From positions 34,884-98,883 of the IMG/VR virus record IMGVR_UViG_3300038428_000825: a stretch of DNA of 64,000 bases; one strand, 5' to 3'. Every line of letters starts with the position of its first letter. The first letter of the stretch is position 1. The position numbers and the translations under genes are program-made. This DNA comes from a virus. Below the pieces are notes generated by a model that did no database searches, was not told where the DNA came from, and saw nothing but the letters and a program-made list of their open reading frames with translations. Shown here piece after piece: positions 43,436 to 53,433 of the stretch.

Positions 43436-45046
43436 ATGTCCACTTTCAATCAGGCACGCTATCGCTATATCGACTGGATTGCTGAGCGCATTCTCGAAGC
43501 CAGCGAACTGGACAGGCTTCAGCAGATCATGCAGGGTGTTGCTCCCGATGACGTCACGCGCTGGGCTTGGGATCTGGGTGCGATCTACAAGGAAGGCGCA
43601 ACCTTCAATGTGACTCCCACGGTCGCCGGAACAACCGTGACCCTGACGGCGACCAATTCCTCGCAGCCGATGCTGGTGTTCGTTCGCGGACGTTGGGAGA
43701 TCCTGCAGACCAGCGAAGCGCCCCCGGTTACCTTGACGTCGGGACAGACTAATCTCTACCTGAACTGGCAGTTGGTCATCGTCAACAACACCGTTGATCC
43801 ATCGCTGGTCGATTCCGCCACAGGAGAGCCCACGGCCGAGATGGGGCAGCTGGTGCTGCAGGTGGCAGCGGCGGACACGTCTACCACGACGTTGAACACC
43901 TCCCTTTACTTCCAGCAGAACTCGAACCCGATTGTGCTGTTCTCCTTTGCAGTGGCATCCGGGACAGGCGTTCTCACGGTGGTGAGTTCTTCAGGCGTCA
44001 AGATTCAGGCATTGGCGTCTGGCGCGAAGGCCGGCATGGTCTCTTTGACCACCACGACATCGAGCGGCCAAGCTCTGTCGTCCGATGATCCGAGTGTGAC
44101 CAACTCCCGCAACCCGAATCCGCTGAGTGTGACGGACGCCGCAGTGCGCGTGCCGGTGCTTTCCGGAAGCAATACGCTGCCGATCGGCACAGGAGCGGGA
44201 CAAGATCCTGGTGGCATCTCCACTGCCAAACTCATTCACGTTCCAACCAGCCAGACCGGGGCTACAGTCATCGAGGCGGTGCGCGCGCAGACCAATGCCA
44301 CTCAGGCAGCCTTTGCGGCCCACGCGCCGGCGCCTCTCGGCAACGGCGTTCATCAGATGCCCACTGCATCTCAAGTTGGGGCAGCTCCCGCCAGCCACGT
44401 CGGCCAGGTGCTTGGACTCTCCACTTCCCATCCCCCGGAGGTCGACGCCGATTCAGGTGGCTTTGAGGTTCTCCGCGATCCGGGAGCGGCCGCGGCTGCC
44501 ATGGATCCCGGTTTCGGGATTCTCATGGCCAACGTCCTTCAGTCAGGATTGCTGCACAACGGCGATGTCTATGGGCTTTTGAGCCAGGGCATTACCGCCT
44601 ATCCCGGCGCGGTGGACGGCGACGGCCCCATGACTACAACTTCCCTGGGTCTTATGAGCGCAATCGCCAGCATTCTCGTGGGGCACGTCAACAAGGTCAG
44701 CCACAAGAACCCACACGGAATCACGCTGCCCGATCTCGGTCTCACCATCTCATACGACTTCGTGGCGAACAACGGCTACATCAAGTTTGCCATGGGAACC
44801 AACGTGTTCATGATTCAGTGGGGCACGATGGCATCTGTGGGGAACAGCGCACCTGGTTCATCCTTCTCCTTCAATCCGGCGTTTCCCAACAACTGCTTCG
44901 GGGTGTATGGAGTGGCAGTTTGCCTTCCAGGATTCGATTCTGGATTCTTTGTTCTCTCTGACACTCCCAGCACGTATGGCTTTACAGCCTACGTTGGCGG
45001 ACCGCCTTCTGCCCGGACCGTCTACTGGATCGCAGTCGGTAACTAA
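43436..45046 (+). CDS. tail fibre with gp53-like C-terminal domain
   Basis: A 536-residue fibre. N-terminal 60 residues are a helical anchor (RYIDWIAERILEASELDRLQQIM), followed by beta repeats, an Ala-rich linker with VGAAPASHVG-type spacing, and a C-terminal domain about residues 435-536. That domain has the gp53-like fibre-tip pattern: GYIKFAMGTNVFMIQWG, FSFNPAFPNN and the closing YWIAVGN. The tip should bind the host receptor. ATG 43436 has ACGAGG eight to thirteen bases upstream; a longer frame from 43400 lacks this support. Confidence 0.72.
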   Translation: MSTFNQARYRYIDWIAERILEASELDRLQQIMQGVAPDDVTRWAWDLGAIYKEGATFNVTPTVAGTTVTLTATNSSQPMLVFVRGRWEILQTSEAPPVTLTSGQTNLYLNWQLVIVNNTVDPSLVDSATGEPTAEMGQLVLQVAAADTSTTTLNTSLYFQQNSNPIVLFSFAVASGTGVLTVVSSSGVKIQALASGAKAGMVSLTTTTSSGQALSSDDPSVTNSRNPNPLSVTDAAVRVPVLSGSNTLPIGTGAGQDPGGISTAKLIHVPTSQTGATVIEAVRAQTNATQAAFAAHAPAPLGNGVHQMPTASQVGAAPASHVGQVLGLSTSHPPEVDADSGGFEVLRDPGAAAAAMDPGFGILMANVLQSGLLHNGDVYGLLSQGITAYPGAVDGDGPMTTTSLGLMSAIASILVGHVNKVSHKNPHGITLPDLGLTISYDFVANNGYIKFAMGTNVFMIQWGTMASVGNSAPGSSFSFNPAFPNNCFGVYGVAVCLPGFDSGFFVLSDTPSTYGFTAYVGGPPSARTVYWIAVGN

Positions 45047-45063
45047 CTCGTTTGGAGAATGCA

Positions 45064-46614
45064 ATGCCGCCAACTGGAATCCAGACTTTCTACTATGGCA
45101 AGAACCTGCCGGCCCGTGCCATCGCCATTGCACAGGTGACGGCCGAAGACGTGAGTCCCGCCGACCTGATCGATATTGTGAACACACCATACCTGCCCGG
45201 TTCGCTGGGCATCTGGGCGGCATCGGAAGGTCTTGCCACTTCTCCGAACTTCACGGCTCCTGACTACAACCAATCGGTGACGATCACTGGCGATGTTCTG
45301 TACATGGTCCAGAACCAGTTCTTTCAGATCACCAATCAGTTCGCCGCCGATGGAGTGACACCGCTCTACTTCTACCACAACTTCGGGCAGTCGGTGTCTG
45401 GCGCGACGATCCTCAATCTGGACGGATCAGTGGTCACACCAGCACCAACTGTGTTGTTCAGCGGCAATTGGATGTACCACGATGTTCCTTCTACGCTCGC
45501 CTTTCATGTGCGTTATGTGGACAGTGCCGGCCGAGTTCAGATCAGCCTGCTTCACTACAACCAGGTGATGCCTCTGAGCACCAATGGAGACACTTCCAAG
45601 GGCTACGCTTTCATGGGTGGAATGATCGAGCTTGCCAGCGCGGCCGTCTCTTACTCCATCCGCTTTCTGGTGCAGAACGGCTACCAGGCGCTGCCTCCTT
45701 ACGAGGCGCCCTCCTATCTGCCATGGTTCCCGCGCGTACGATTCTCGCTGCAGCCTCCGGCTTTGGAATATCCCATCCAGAGTTTCCTGCCCACCCGGCC
45801 GTATCTGCTGGGCTATTGGATTCCGGGCACGGTCCTCGGGCCCAACCTGATCCAGTTCGACAGGCATGGGATCTACAACGACCCCAACCATCTGCCCGAC
45901 ATCGTTGTATTCGACAGCAACCAGAAGATCAAGTACGCGATGGATGGCTCTGCAAATGGAGAGCCTGAAACGCACGGCACGCTCTATCCCTGGAAGCGAA
46001 ATCAGATATCGGATGTCGATCCTTTCACGGGCAGAGTGGCTGTTGTGCCCACGGTGCTCACCACCGACACCGTCTATGGGTTCTACTCCTACTTTGAGCC
46101 GGACGTTGTTTACACAGCGCTGGATGTGAATCCTGTCACCAACCCCAGCATCAAGAACACGGTCATCTGCTTTTACTACCGTGCCACAAGCAATCCCTTG
46201 CAGGAGATTTACCACCAGGTCTTCAACGATTCAGGCCCGATCGCGGGGATGACCAACGATCCCAACCCTCCGACCTGGAGCGGACAGACCCCGGCGAGTG
46301 GGACCGTCTTTGCCGAGATGGTTGTGGGTGTCTCCTTCGGCATTGCAACCTTTGAAATGACCGACGTCCGCACCCGCGGCGGCGGGCTCGCCCCGGCCTA
46401 TCAGAACATTCCCCAGGCGGACAACTTCTGGGATCTCGGCTACCTTGATGGGCGGCCTTACCCAGTCGGCGGGGCTTTGGTGGTCTACCTGCCAACGCGC
46501 ATTCTGAACACAATGACCCGTGATGTGGTTACCGGCATCGTCAATTCCGTTCTGCCAATGGGAACCATTGCCGCGATTCGCTACTACGATCCGGAAGGAA
46601 ACGAGTCAGTCTAA
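45064..46614 (+). CDS. tail/fibre structural protein of unknown function
   Basis: A 516-residue protein dominated by beta strands, with many Tyr, Pro and Asn and no cysteine pairs of note. No family recognised. It contains a Pro/aromatic-rich middle (PPYEAPSYLPWFPRVRF) and a conserved-looking end (GTIAAIRYYDPEGNESV). It could be a fibre shaft or baseplate rim protein. GGAG at 45053-45056 supports ATG 45064. Its stop overlaps the next start (TAATG). Confidence 0.6.
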   Translation: MPPTGIQTFYYGKNLPARAIAIAQVTAEDVSPADLIDIVNTPYLPGSLGIWAASEGLATSPNFTAPDYNQSVTITGDVLYMVQNQFFQITNQFAADGVTPLYFYHNFGQSVSGATILNLDGSVVTPAPTVLFSGNWMYHDVPSTLAFHVRYVDSAGRVQISLLHYNQVMPLSTNGDTSKGYAFMGGMIELASAAVSYSIRFLVQNGYQALPPYEAPSYLPWFPRVRFSLQPPALEYPIQSFLPTRPYLLGYWIPGTVLGPNLIQFDRHGIYNDPNHLPDIVVFDSNQKIKYAMDGSANGEPETHGTLYPWKRNQISDVDPFTGRVAVVPTVLTTDTVYGFYSYFEPDVVYTALDVNPVTNPSIKNTVICFYYRATSNPLQEIYHQVFNDSGPIAGMTNDPNPPTWSGQTPASGTVFAEMVVGVSFGIATFEMTDVRTRGGGLAPAYQNIPQADNFWDLGYLDGRPYPVGGALVVYLPTRILNTMTRDVVTGIVNSVLPMGTIAAIRYYDPEGNESV

Positions 46615-47141
46615 TGGCAAAACCCTTCTATCTCATCTGGCAGGAAGGAACAACCGTCCTCGAAGGCTACGACGGCGCCAACTGGATCGACGGTCAGTTG
46701 ACCTTTCCTATCGTGTTCCCCGGCGTCACGACCGCGGCTCAGGCGCTCTCGCTGAGTTCTTCTGCCAGCATCAATCTGACGTTCGAGACACTGATCAACG
46801 TCGCCTTCTATCTGACAGGCAGCGATGCGCCTACGGTGCAAGGCGAGTGGCCTTACATCACCGATGCCTATGGCAACGCGACGGCGTCGGTAACCGGCGG
46901 TGTTGAGATCAGCTTCGACAACGGCCTGACCTGGAACCGCTTCTCGAACACGGTCGGTCTGGAAAGCACTCCCTCCACATGGCTGCCGCTTCCTCAGGAA
47001 GCGGTCGGTTCTGTTGGCGTGACCGGCCAGATCGGGGCCTTCGACACAGCTCACATGCTGGTGCGATATGTCATCCCTCCATCGGTCTCTCTGACCAAGG
47101 TTCTTGACGTTCAACTGCAAGTCGATTGCGACGTGGTGTAA
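46614..47141 (+). CDS. small fibre-operon protein
   Basis: A 175-residue protein, beta-rich with little charge, no motif recognised. The segment VEISFDNGLTWNRF resembles the BNR/Asp-box turn (SxDxGxxW), although only one copy is present. It begins on the previous stop and is followed three bases after its own stop by the next ATG. Likely a fibre or baseplate accessory. Confidence 0.58.
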   Translation: MAKPFYLIWQEGTTVLEGYDGANWIDGQLTFPIVFPGVTTAAQALSLSSSASINLTFETLINVAFYLTGSDAPTVQGEWPYITDAYGNATASVTGGVEISFDNGLTWNRFSNTVGLESTPSTWLPLPQEAVGSVGVTGQIGAFDTAHMLVRYVIPPSVSLTKVLDVQLQVDCDVV

Positions 47142-47144
47142 AGA

Positions 47145-49337
47145 ATGCAACTCCTCGGGAACTATCAGTCCACACTCAGCTCGTCCTACTACCAGCAGCT
47201 CGTGACGCTGTTGCAGCAGGCGATCCAGGCAGGCGACTTCGGTGGCGGTCAGGTGTTCGACCAGGCCGCCCTGGTGGCCCTTCAGAAGCAGGCGCAGAAC
47301 TTCTCCACACTGCCGCAGCCTTCCGCTGGCCAGGTGGTGACGGATGAGTCGTTCAACAATCCCTTCACCTTGCTGGCTGCCCAGTTCACCGCACTGTTGA
47401 ATGAGTCGAATGCCTTTGCGACGCAGATGGCTGCTCTGCTCTCAGTCCTCGGCAAGGACACGGCTCTTGTCGATCAGCTTCTGGCCGAGGCCGATCTTCA
47501 GACATGGGCCAGCACAATTCCCGCGGTGACCGGCGCCACTCCTATCATGTGGGATTTCGGAGTGGGCTACGGTCCGATCGCTCCCCTGTCCTTGACAGGA
47601 ATCTGGACCGACCCTGCCACGAGCGCGACCTACCCCAACAATCCGACGTTGTCTTCCAATCTGGCGACGGTGCTTCTTCCAGGGTTGACTGCTACCGCGT
47701 CAGGGTTGACTTGCCCACAGAACATTGCCACGGTGCCGGTCAATAACCTGACCTGGACGTACACCAAGGGCAATGCGCAGGTCGAGGTTTTGAACCAGGA
47801 CAGTTGGACAAAGTTGACCCTGCTGGAACCTCAGCCTCTCATCAACTTCTCTTCCACGCCGAGTGTTACACCTGCGGCGAGTCCGTTTGTTGTGACTGGA
47901 ACTTCAAACCTCGGTTCGCTTCCGGTTTACATCCAGACGTCCTTTGTTGGACGGCAAAGGCACACCACCGCTTCGGCCACCAACGGAACGACGATCTCTC
48001 TGTCTCCCTACAGGGTGTACACCGATGAAGTCTTCGTCTTCGTCGGATATGGCACCACCAAGCAGCAGTTGCTTTCCTCGGCCACCGATTACACGGTGGA
48101 TCAGTACGGCAACTTCACACCCATCACACTCGCCGCGGCCGCCACGACAGTCGACATCTTCTTTGAGGAAGAGTTCCCGGCGTACCAGTGCTCGGTTGAT
48201 CAGGTCAACTGGTCGCCTTTGCTCATGCTGGACCCGGATCGGCCATATCCGGACGGAGCCACCTCGTTCCCGCCGATTGCTTGGAGTATGGACAGCAAAG
48301 GGAACCTTGCCCTGCCCGTCACCGACGAGATCGGCACGCCGACAGGGATGTACATCGAGATCGGATCGGCAGTTCCGACGCAGGCTTACCTCTTGCAGGC
48401 GGTGGGCCAGGCTTCCCCAAACACGGTGGGAGCCACGGCGCTGCTTGAAATCGACTTCGCCCAGCTCAGCTATTTGACGGTTCTCAGAATGACGCCGTTC
48501 ACAACTTTCCCCATGATTCTGACAAAAGTAGAGATTCAGGGGATAACAACCAATACTAGACAGACAGTGTGGAGTGGTTCGACACCGATCGACCAGCCAA
48601 CTGCTCTCCACCTTGACCAGATAATGGGTATTAACCCGTTGGTTTCAAAGGTGTTCCTGACGTTTTACCAGCCGAACTACTCCCTGAAACAGCAAACGGT
48701 TACCCCTCCTGACGCCCTGCGCTTGAATGTCATGAGCCAGTTGCAGGCAGTTCTTCCGTTCAATGCCCGCAATGTGGTTCCTCCGCCGGCCGTCGTCTAC
48801 ACAGGTGCCCAGTATGAGTTTGGGGTGGCTGATGTTTCCGGAGAAGCCTGGACGGCCTCTTCAGGTGTGTTTGTTTCAGGTCCAAATAGGTTTGTGGGCA
48901 TCCCTGAACTGATCCGGTTTGATGCGGTTTCCACGGATGGTATTTCCAACGCTACCTACACGGGCACCTACGTTCCTCCGAATCTCATCAACAAGATTCC
49001 CTCTGCTCAGAACTCGTCGGGGTCGTTGGCACACATGATGAGTGGCGAGTCCTTGGCTATGTCAGAGGACACCTCGGGCGGTCCAGTCGACTTCTACCTG
49101 TGCTTTCAGGCCTTCGACAATACAGGCACAGTGATCAAACAGAATCTGACTGGGTATCTGTTGCCTGCAGGAGGCAGCGGCCAGTGCTTCTCTTTCACCT
49201 ACCCGTTTATCAATGGATGGAGCATCGGATCTGGTGCCCTTTCTCAAATCGATCATGTCGATTTCTACATCAAGATTGTCCATCGGAGCTCGTCGGCCGT
49301 CGCCCAGCATTACATGTTGCAAGTGACCGGCCAGTAA
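47145..49337 (+). CDS. large fibre-operon structural protein
   Basis: A 730-residue protein with a helical N-terminal 130 residues, including a coiled-coil-like segment (ESNAFATQMAALLSVLGKD), followed by about 600 residues of beta modules. This helix-then-beta layout recurs in the next two products, suggesting a family of trimeric fibre or rim proteins. No enzyme or binding motif was identified. It begins three bases after the previous gene and ends seven before the next. Confidence 0.6.
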   Translation: MQLLGNYQSTLSSSYYQQLVTLLQQAIQAGDFGGGQVFDQAALVALQKQAQNFSTLPQPSAGQVVTDESFNNPFTLLAAQFTALLNESNAFATQMAALLSVLGKDTALVDQLLAEADLQTWASTIPAVTGATPIMWDFGVGYGPIAPLSLTGIWTDPATSATYPNNPTLSSNLATVLLPGLTATASGLTCPQNIATVPVNNLTWTYTKGNAQVEVLNQDSWTKLTLLEPQPLINFSSTPSVTPAASPFVVTGTSNLGSLPVYIQTSFVGRQRHTTASATNGTTISLSPYRVYTDEVFVFVGYGTTKQQLLSSATDYTVDQYGNFTPITLAAAATTVDIFFEEEFPAYQCSVDQVNWSPLLMLDPDRPYPDGATSFPPIAWSMDSKGNLALPVTDEIGTPTGMYIEIGSAVPTQAYLLQAVGQASPNTVGATALLEIDFAQLSYLTVLRMTPFTTFPMILTKVEIQGITTNTRQTVWSGSTPIDQPTALHLDQIMGINPLVSKVFLTFYQPNYSLKQQTVTPPDALRLNVMSQLQAVLPFNARNVVPPPAVVYTGAQYEFGVADVSGEAWTASSGVFVSGPNRFVGIPELIRFDAVSTDGISNATYTGTYVPPNLINKIPSAQNSSGSLAHMMSGESLAMSEDTSGGPVDFYLCFQAFDNTGTVIKQNLTGYLLPAGGSGQCFSFTYPFINGWSIGSGALSQIDHVDFYIKIVHRSSSAVAQHYMLQVTGQ

Positions 49338-49344
49338 GAAGACT

Positions 49345-50823
49345 ATGTTCAATTCCCTCCTGCTCGACAGCAACGACAGCGTCATCGCGGACCGGCTTTC
49401 CCGGCTGCAGGATTCCCTGCGCGGACTCACTCTCTCAACGCGCGAGGAGTACCAAGCCGCGGTGTATTCCATGGTCAATACGGTTCTGAATCTGGGTGAC
49501 AACATGCAGACCTTGACGCAGATCCGGTCGAAGCCTGCCATTGTCGGTGATCTGTCTCAGAACCTGACCTTGCTCAATCAGGACTCCAACGACATCGCTG
49601 CCGAGATCCTGCGGATCGAGAACAGCGCCGGCGACCTCTACAACCTTGCGGCTGCTTCCCAGAACGCACTGCGCCAGCTGATCCGTCAGTCGATCTACAT
49701 CTCGAACCAGCAGCAGTTCCTGGCGCCGTTCATTGACGATTCCGTTCTCCAGCCGGGCTACACGGCAACGCTTGATTACAACGCTGGTCTGGCAACACTT
49801 CCGCTGGGCACACAGACCCTGCTTTCGCCGACTTTCTCGATAGGGATAGGCAGCTCAGGGAGCGCCGTCAATGCCATCAGCAACCTGTCCTCCACGGCTG
49901 TGGGCACGTCCTTTCAGTGGTCCGGCTCTTCGTTGGAGTTGCTCCTGTCATTTCCCAGCCCTACGATCGTCAACAGGTTGCAGATCGCACTGGACACCTA
50001 CTCCGGCCTTGAGATCACCAACCTGACCAGTTCTCCCGATGGTCTGGTGTTCAACGACGTGCTGGCAGACCTCGATGTGCCCATGATCATTCTGGATGCC
50101 ACATCGGGGAAATGCTCTGGCGATGTGATCATCGACTTTCCGCCCCGTCTGGTTCAACAGATGAGGGTGGTGATTGCCTGCCGCGCGGGCCAGACGAGCT
50201 TTGCTCTGCGCTCGTTCAATGCCTACAAACGGTCCTACCAATCGTCGGGGATGGTGACCAGCCAGCCAATCTATCTTTCCAGCACCTCGGCCCAATTCGC
50301 CGCCGAGCAGGTCACCACCAGCCCGTACACTTCCATCACCCACCAGATCTCCACGGATGGTGTGAACTTCGTAAGCATCACACCTGGGGTCGTGGCTGTG
50401 TCACAGCCCTTCTGGTATCGGGCGATTCTGAATCGCAGCGATAGCGCCTTCAGCCAACAGAGTTCGCCGCTGTTGCCGCTGCCATCGAGTGCGGCTGCAA
50501 ATACGCCGTACACGATCAACAGCCAGACCACCACGACTTTGAATAACGGGATGGTCGAGCAGACTATCGTCTTGAGCAATGTCACAGGCCCTGTGGTCTT
50601 TCAGGACGCACCGCTCACCGGCAGCCTGAGCGCGCAGGTGGGATCGCTCTTCTTGAAGAACACTTCCGACTTCACGCTGACAGGCAACACTCTGACCTTA
50701 ACTGCTACGCAATCTCTGGTGACCATCTCCTATCAGACGTCCGCGCTGGGTGCATCGGCTCTTGCTTCGTTGCAAGGCTACTACTCCCCACTTCTCTACG
50801 AAGCCAGTTTCCAGGCAGTCTAA
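49345..50823 (+). CDS. fibre-operon structural protein with jelly-roll-like region
   Basis: A 492-residue protein. Residues 1-130 are helical with heptads (LSRLQDSLRGL, ILRIENSAGDLYNLAAASQN). Residues about 165-300 show a discoidin/F5-8-like strand pattern (FQWSGSSLELLLSFPSP, VNRLQIALDTYSG, MRVVIACRAGQTSFALRSF). If correct it would be a carbohydrate-binding jelly roll; confidence is low. The C-terminal 190 residues are beta-rich. Translation starts seven bases after the preceding gene. Confidence 0.6.
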   Translation: MFNSLLLDSNDSVIADRLSRLQDSLRGLTLSTREEYQAAVYSMVNTVLNLGDNMQTLTQIRSKPAIVGDLSQNLTLLNQDSNDIAAEILRIENSAGDLYNLAAASQNALRQLIRQSIYISNQQQFLAPFIDDSVLQPGYTATLDYNAGLATLPLGTQTLLSPTFSIGIGSSGSAVNAISNLSSTAVGTSFQWSGSSLELLLSFPSPTIVNRLQIALDTYSGLEITNLTSSPDGLVFNDVLADLDVPMIILDATSGKCSGDVIIDFPPRLVQQMRVVIACRAGQTSFALRSFNAYKRSYQSSGMVTSQPIYLSSTSAQFAAEQVTTSPYTSITHQISTDGVNFVSITPGVVAVSQPFWYRAILNRSDSAFSQQSSPLLPLPSSAAANTPYTINSQTTTTLNNGMVEQTIVLSNVTGPVVFQDAPLTGSLSAQVGSLFLKNTSDFTLTGNTLTLTATQSLVTISYQTSALGASALASLQGYYSPLLYEASFQAV

Positions 50824-50825
50824 TC

Positions 50826-52169
50826 ATGAGCACATCCCTTCCTACATTCCAATTTGGTGAAGTTGCTTCGGCGTCGCAGCTGATGGCTGCGTTCAATGTT
50901 CTGTGGAATCAGGGAGAGGACATCCTGAATGCCCTGACCAACTATCGCAATCTGTCATTGGTGGATTTCCAGCAGCAAGTCGAGGCCCTGAACAGCCGGC
51001 TGCAACGGGCCAATCGCATCAGCCCGCCCTACACGACCGTGAACTTCGTCACCACGGACTTTCTGGACATCGATCAGACTCAGACATCGGCCACAGTTCG
51101 CGCCGATGCGCAGGCCGTCACTCTCAAAGAGAGATCCACGACAACCAATGCCGTCATCCGGAACCAGACCTTTGCAACATCGGATGGAACGGCAGAAGCC
51201 ATCTCGACTGACAATTCGCTCTTTCGCGTCAACACGACGGACGGTTCAATTCCAACTGGCACATTCACGGTGCAGTTGGCTCAGTCCTTGAACATGACGG
51301 TGCTGACCTTTGACCTGGCTGCCATGCCGCCGACTCCGGTTTTCAAGGTCTCAGCATCACCTGACGGAACCACATTCACGCAAGCCGTACAGGTGAGCAT
51401 GAACGGGTATCGCCTGACGGCTTGGTTCGCGCCGATGGAGATGCTTTACATCACCTTGGCGATTACGCCGGCGGCGCCCGACACACTGGGAGGTTCGTCA
51501 TACACCTTCGGCCTTACAGACTTCGCCGGGACTGAGACAGAATTCGAGATGGTGTCCGAGATGGTGACGAAACCCATCTTCTTCACTCCCGCCAGCGCCA
51601 ACCTGAAACTGGTCGCACCTGCGACTCCAGGCATTCTTTACTTCCTCAGCTTCAATGGGGGCCTTTGGCAAGAGTATGCAGCCGGCAGTGTGGTTCCTGT
51701 TCCCAACACAGGCACAGTTTCGGCTACAGGCGTCACTGTGTCGGCCATGTCGGGCGCACCGGAATATGGCGGTTACAGCGTCAATATGCCAAGCGGCACT
51801 CGTGAGTTTGAAACGATCTTCTTGAACTCGATCCAAGTCACTGACCTGACAACTGGGCTTCCGCTTAGAGTGGCACCGGGGCTGAACCCTGCATTTGCCA
51901 ACCCCCTTGGGGTGAACGGTGGAAGGTATGGACCTATTCCTGGGATGACTCATGACTATGTGGCGCAGGGTGGGTATGGGGGCGGTCTGATGCTGATCCC
52001 CGGCAACCCAACCAACACCTTCTCAGGGAAGACCTACAGTGTCTCCTACTCAGGGGTCACCGCAAACTGGATTCCCATCACTTGGTCCGTGCAACTCAAA
52101 GTTCAACTGTCCACTTCAGATCGAACCGTGACGCCCACTTTCACCGGCGCGTCGCTGCAGGAGATGTAA
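50826..52169 (+). CDS. fibre-operon structural protein
   Basis: A 447-residue protein with a helical head (residues 10-60, FGEVASASQLMAAFNVLWNQ), then beta-rich domains. The layout parallels the two preceding genes. No family recognised. Its stop overlaps the start of the bacterioferritin gene (TAATG), so ribosomes ending here would reinitiate there. Confidence 0.6.
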   Translation: MSTSLPTFQFGEVASASQLMAAFNVLWNQGEDILNALTNYRNLSLVDFQQQVEALNSRLQRANRISPPYTTVNFVTTDFLDIDQTQTSATVRADAQAVTLKERSTTTNAVIRNQTFATSDGTAEAISTDNSLFRVNTTDGSIPTGTFTVQLAQSLNMTVLTFDLAAMPPTPVFKVSASPDGTTFTQAVQVSMNGYRLTAWFAPMEMLYITLAITPAAPDTLGGSSYTFGLTDFAGTETEFEMVSEMVTKPIFFTPASANLKLVAPATPGILYFLSFNGGLWQEYAAGSVVPVPNTGTVSATGVTVSAMSGAPEYGGYSVNMPSGTREFETIFLNSIQVTDLTTGLPLRVAPGLNPAFANPLGVNGGRYGPIPGMTHDYVAQGGYGGGLMLIPGNPTNTFSGKTYSVSYSGVTANWIPITWSVQLKVQLSTSDRTVTPTFTGASLQEM

Positions 52170-52651
52170 TGAAAGGCAAGCAACCCGTCATCGATGCATT
52201 GAACCAGGCCGCGCGCGCCGAGCTTCAGGCGATCTGTCAGTACCGTACTCACCGGGAAATGCAAAAGGCAGCGGGATACAGCAGGCTGTCCAAACGGCTC
52301 TCCCGCGAGCACCTGGAAGACGAGGAGAGGCATCTCCGTCTCTTCATGGAGCGGATCATCTTCCTTGAAGGTGTTCCCGACATCAGCCACATGCCCAGCC
52401 TGAAGATCGGCGACAACATCCCGGCCCAGTTCGAGAACGACTTGTCGGCCGAGTATGAGGCGATCGCTCAGTACAGAGAGGCATCCATTCTCTGCGGAAC
52501 ACAGGGTGACTTCACCTCGCAGAACCTGTTCGAGGACATCCTGGCCGAGGAAGAAGATCACGCCTCGGACTTCGAGCAGCAACTTGCGGTCATCAATCAG
52601 ACTGGGCTGGAGGCTTACCTCGCCCGGAATTCACACGTTGAGGCGAAATAA
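52169..52651 (+). CDS. bacterioferritin-like di-iron protein
   Basis: A 160-residue four-helix-bundle ferritin, a full-length match to bacterioferritin in pattern and length (E. coli Bfr has 158). It even begins MKG. Predicted iron ligands are all present: Glu18, Glu52 with His55 (ExxH), Glu95, and Glu128 with His131 (ExxH). Helix 2 carries RIIFLEG, a Bfr hallmark, and the end reads GLEAYLAR. The heme-ligand Met of E. coli Bfr is replaced by Glu53, so heme binding is doubtful. Known: Bfr oxidises and stores iron. Here it is locked in the fibre operon by one-base overlaps at both ends. The frame continues upstream, but the ATG on the previous stop is preferred. Confidence 0.88.
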   Translation: MKGKQPVIDALNQAARAELQAICQYRTHREMQKAAGYSRLSKRLSREHLEDEERHLRLFMERIIFLEGVPDISHMPSLKIGDNIPAQFENDLSAEYEAIAQYREASILCGTQGDFTSQNLFEDILAEEEDHASDFEQQLAVINQTGLEAYLARNSHVEAK

Positions 52652-53391
52652 TGGCCACCCTTCCACTGACATCTCTCGCGTTGGTTTCCACACAGAGAAC
52701 CGTGCCCTTGAACGGTTCCCCAACGTCGCAGGACTACAACGATGACCAGAACGACGGGCTGATCGATCTCACATCGATCGTCTCGTTCATCAATGGGACA
52801 CTCATTCCACTGCTGCAGGTGCTGCCTGGTCTGGCTGCGACCGCGGGCCTCGAAGGCCGCGCAATCAACACAGACTCCACCAACCTGACGGCGCTGTGCT
52901 TCAATGCTCTGACTTCGACACCTCTGACGGTCGCCCAGTCTCTTAACTACTTGCAGAACCTGCAGACGAACTTGCAGGGTCAGATGACCAGCCTGAGCAC
53001 ACATGTGGCGGTTCTCTCCTCGCAGTTGTCAGCCACCAACCAGAACGACATTTCACTGGCCTTGCAGAACTTCCAGTCGGTGCTGAACACAACGACTGCG
53101 ACTCTCAATGCCCTTCAGACTGCTGTCAACAACAACGCGGCCACAACGGCGCAGGTGGTGACGCCCTCGATCGCGGCATCGAGCCATACGAATGTCGTTG
53201 TGGGCTGGGCCAGTTCCTTCACCGGCAACAACTACACCGTCACCCTTTCGGTGGAAGACTCGACCGGCTTCCTGCAGATCGACTCCTGGTTCTATAACGC
53301 TGGAGGGGCAGGTGTGACCGTCAAGGTAAGCAACACCGACTCCGCCGCGGCCCACACCGGCACCATTCATGCCATCGCCATTCCTGCCTAA
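52651..53391 (+). CDS. short fibre-type protein
   Basis: A 246-residue protein directly coupled to the bacterioferritin gene (TAATG). The N-terminal 70 residues are a small domain (LPLTSLALVSTQRTVPLNGS), then about 90 residues of coiled coil (LNYLQNLQTNLQGQMTSLST, ALQNFQSVLN), then a beta tip of about 70 residues. This matches a short trimeric tail fibre. No receptor-binding family was recognised. It ends at the palindrome before the next gene, where the transcript may be regulated. Confidence 0.62.
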   Translation: MATLPLTSLALVSTQRTVPLNGSPTSQDYNDDQNDGLIDLTSIVSFINGTLIPLLQVLPGLAATAGLEGRAINTDSTNLTALCFNALTSTPLTVAQSLNYLQNLQTNLQGQMTSLSTHVAVLSSQLSATNQNDISLALQNFQSVLNTTTATLNALQTAVNNNAATTAQVVTPSIAASSHTNVVVGWASSFTGNNYTVTLSVEDSTGFLQIDSWFYNAGGAGVTVKVSNTDSAAAHTGTIHAIAIPA

Positions 53392-53398
53392 CTGTTAG
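53388..53398. promoter_or_regulatory. CTAACTGTTAG palindrome before the large fibre gene
   Basis: Third copy of the CTAACNGTTAG palindrome, overlapping the stop of the previous gene and ending 36 bases before the GTG start of the 1685-residue fibre. Spacing to the start is close to that before the sheath gene. Confidence 0.48.
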
Positions 53399-53433
53399 TA
53401 GGAAAGCACAACTGCTGACTTCCGAGGGACTCC

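Noticed and set aside
48550-48566. AATACTAGACAGACAG, similar to the promoter-like motif.
   Set aside because: It is internal to the 730-residue fibre-operon gene and lacks the leading T; a chance match is likely.
52082-52168. A longer bacterioferritin beginning at 52082.
   Set aside because: The frame is open there, but the added residues lie over the previous gene. The native MKG start sits on the stop codon overlap, matching Bfr length.
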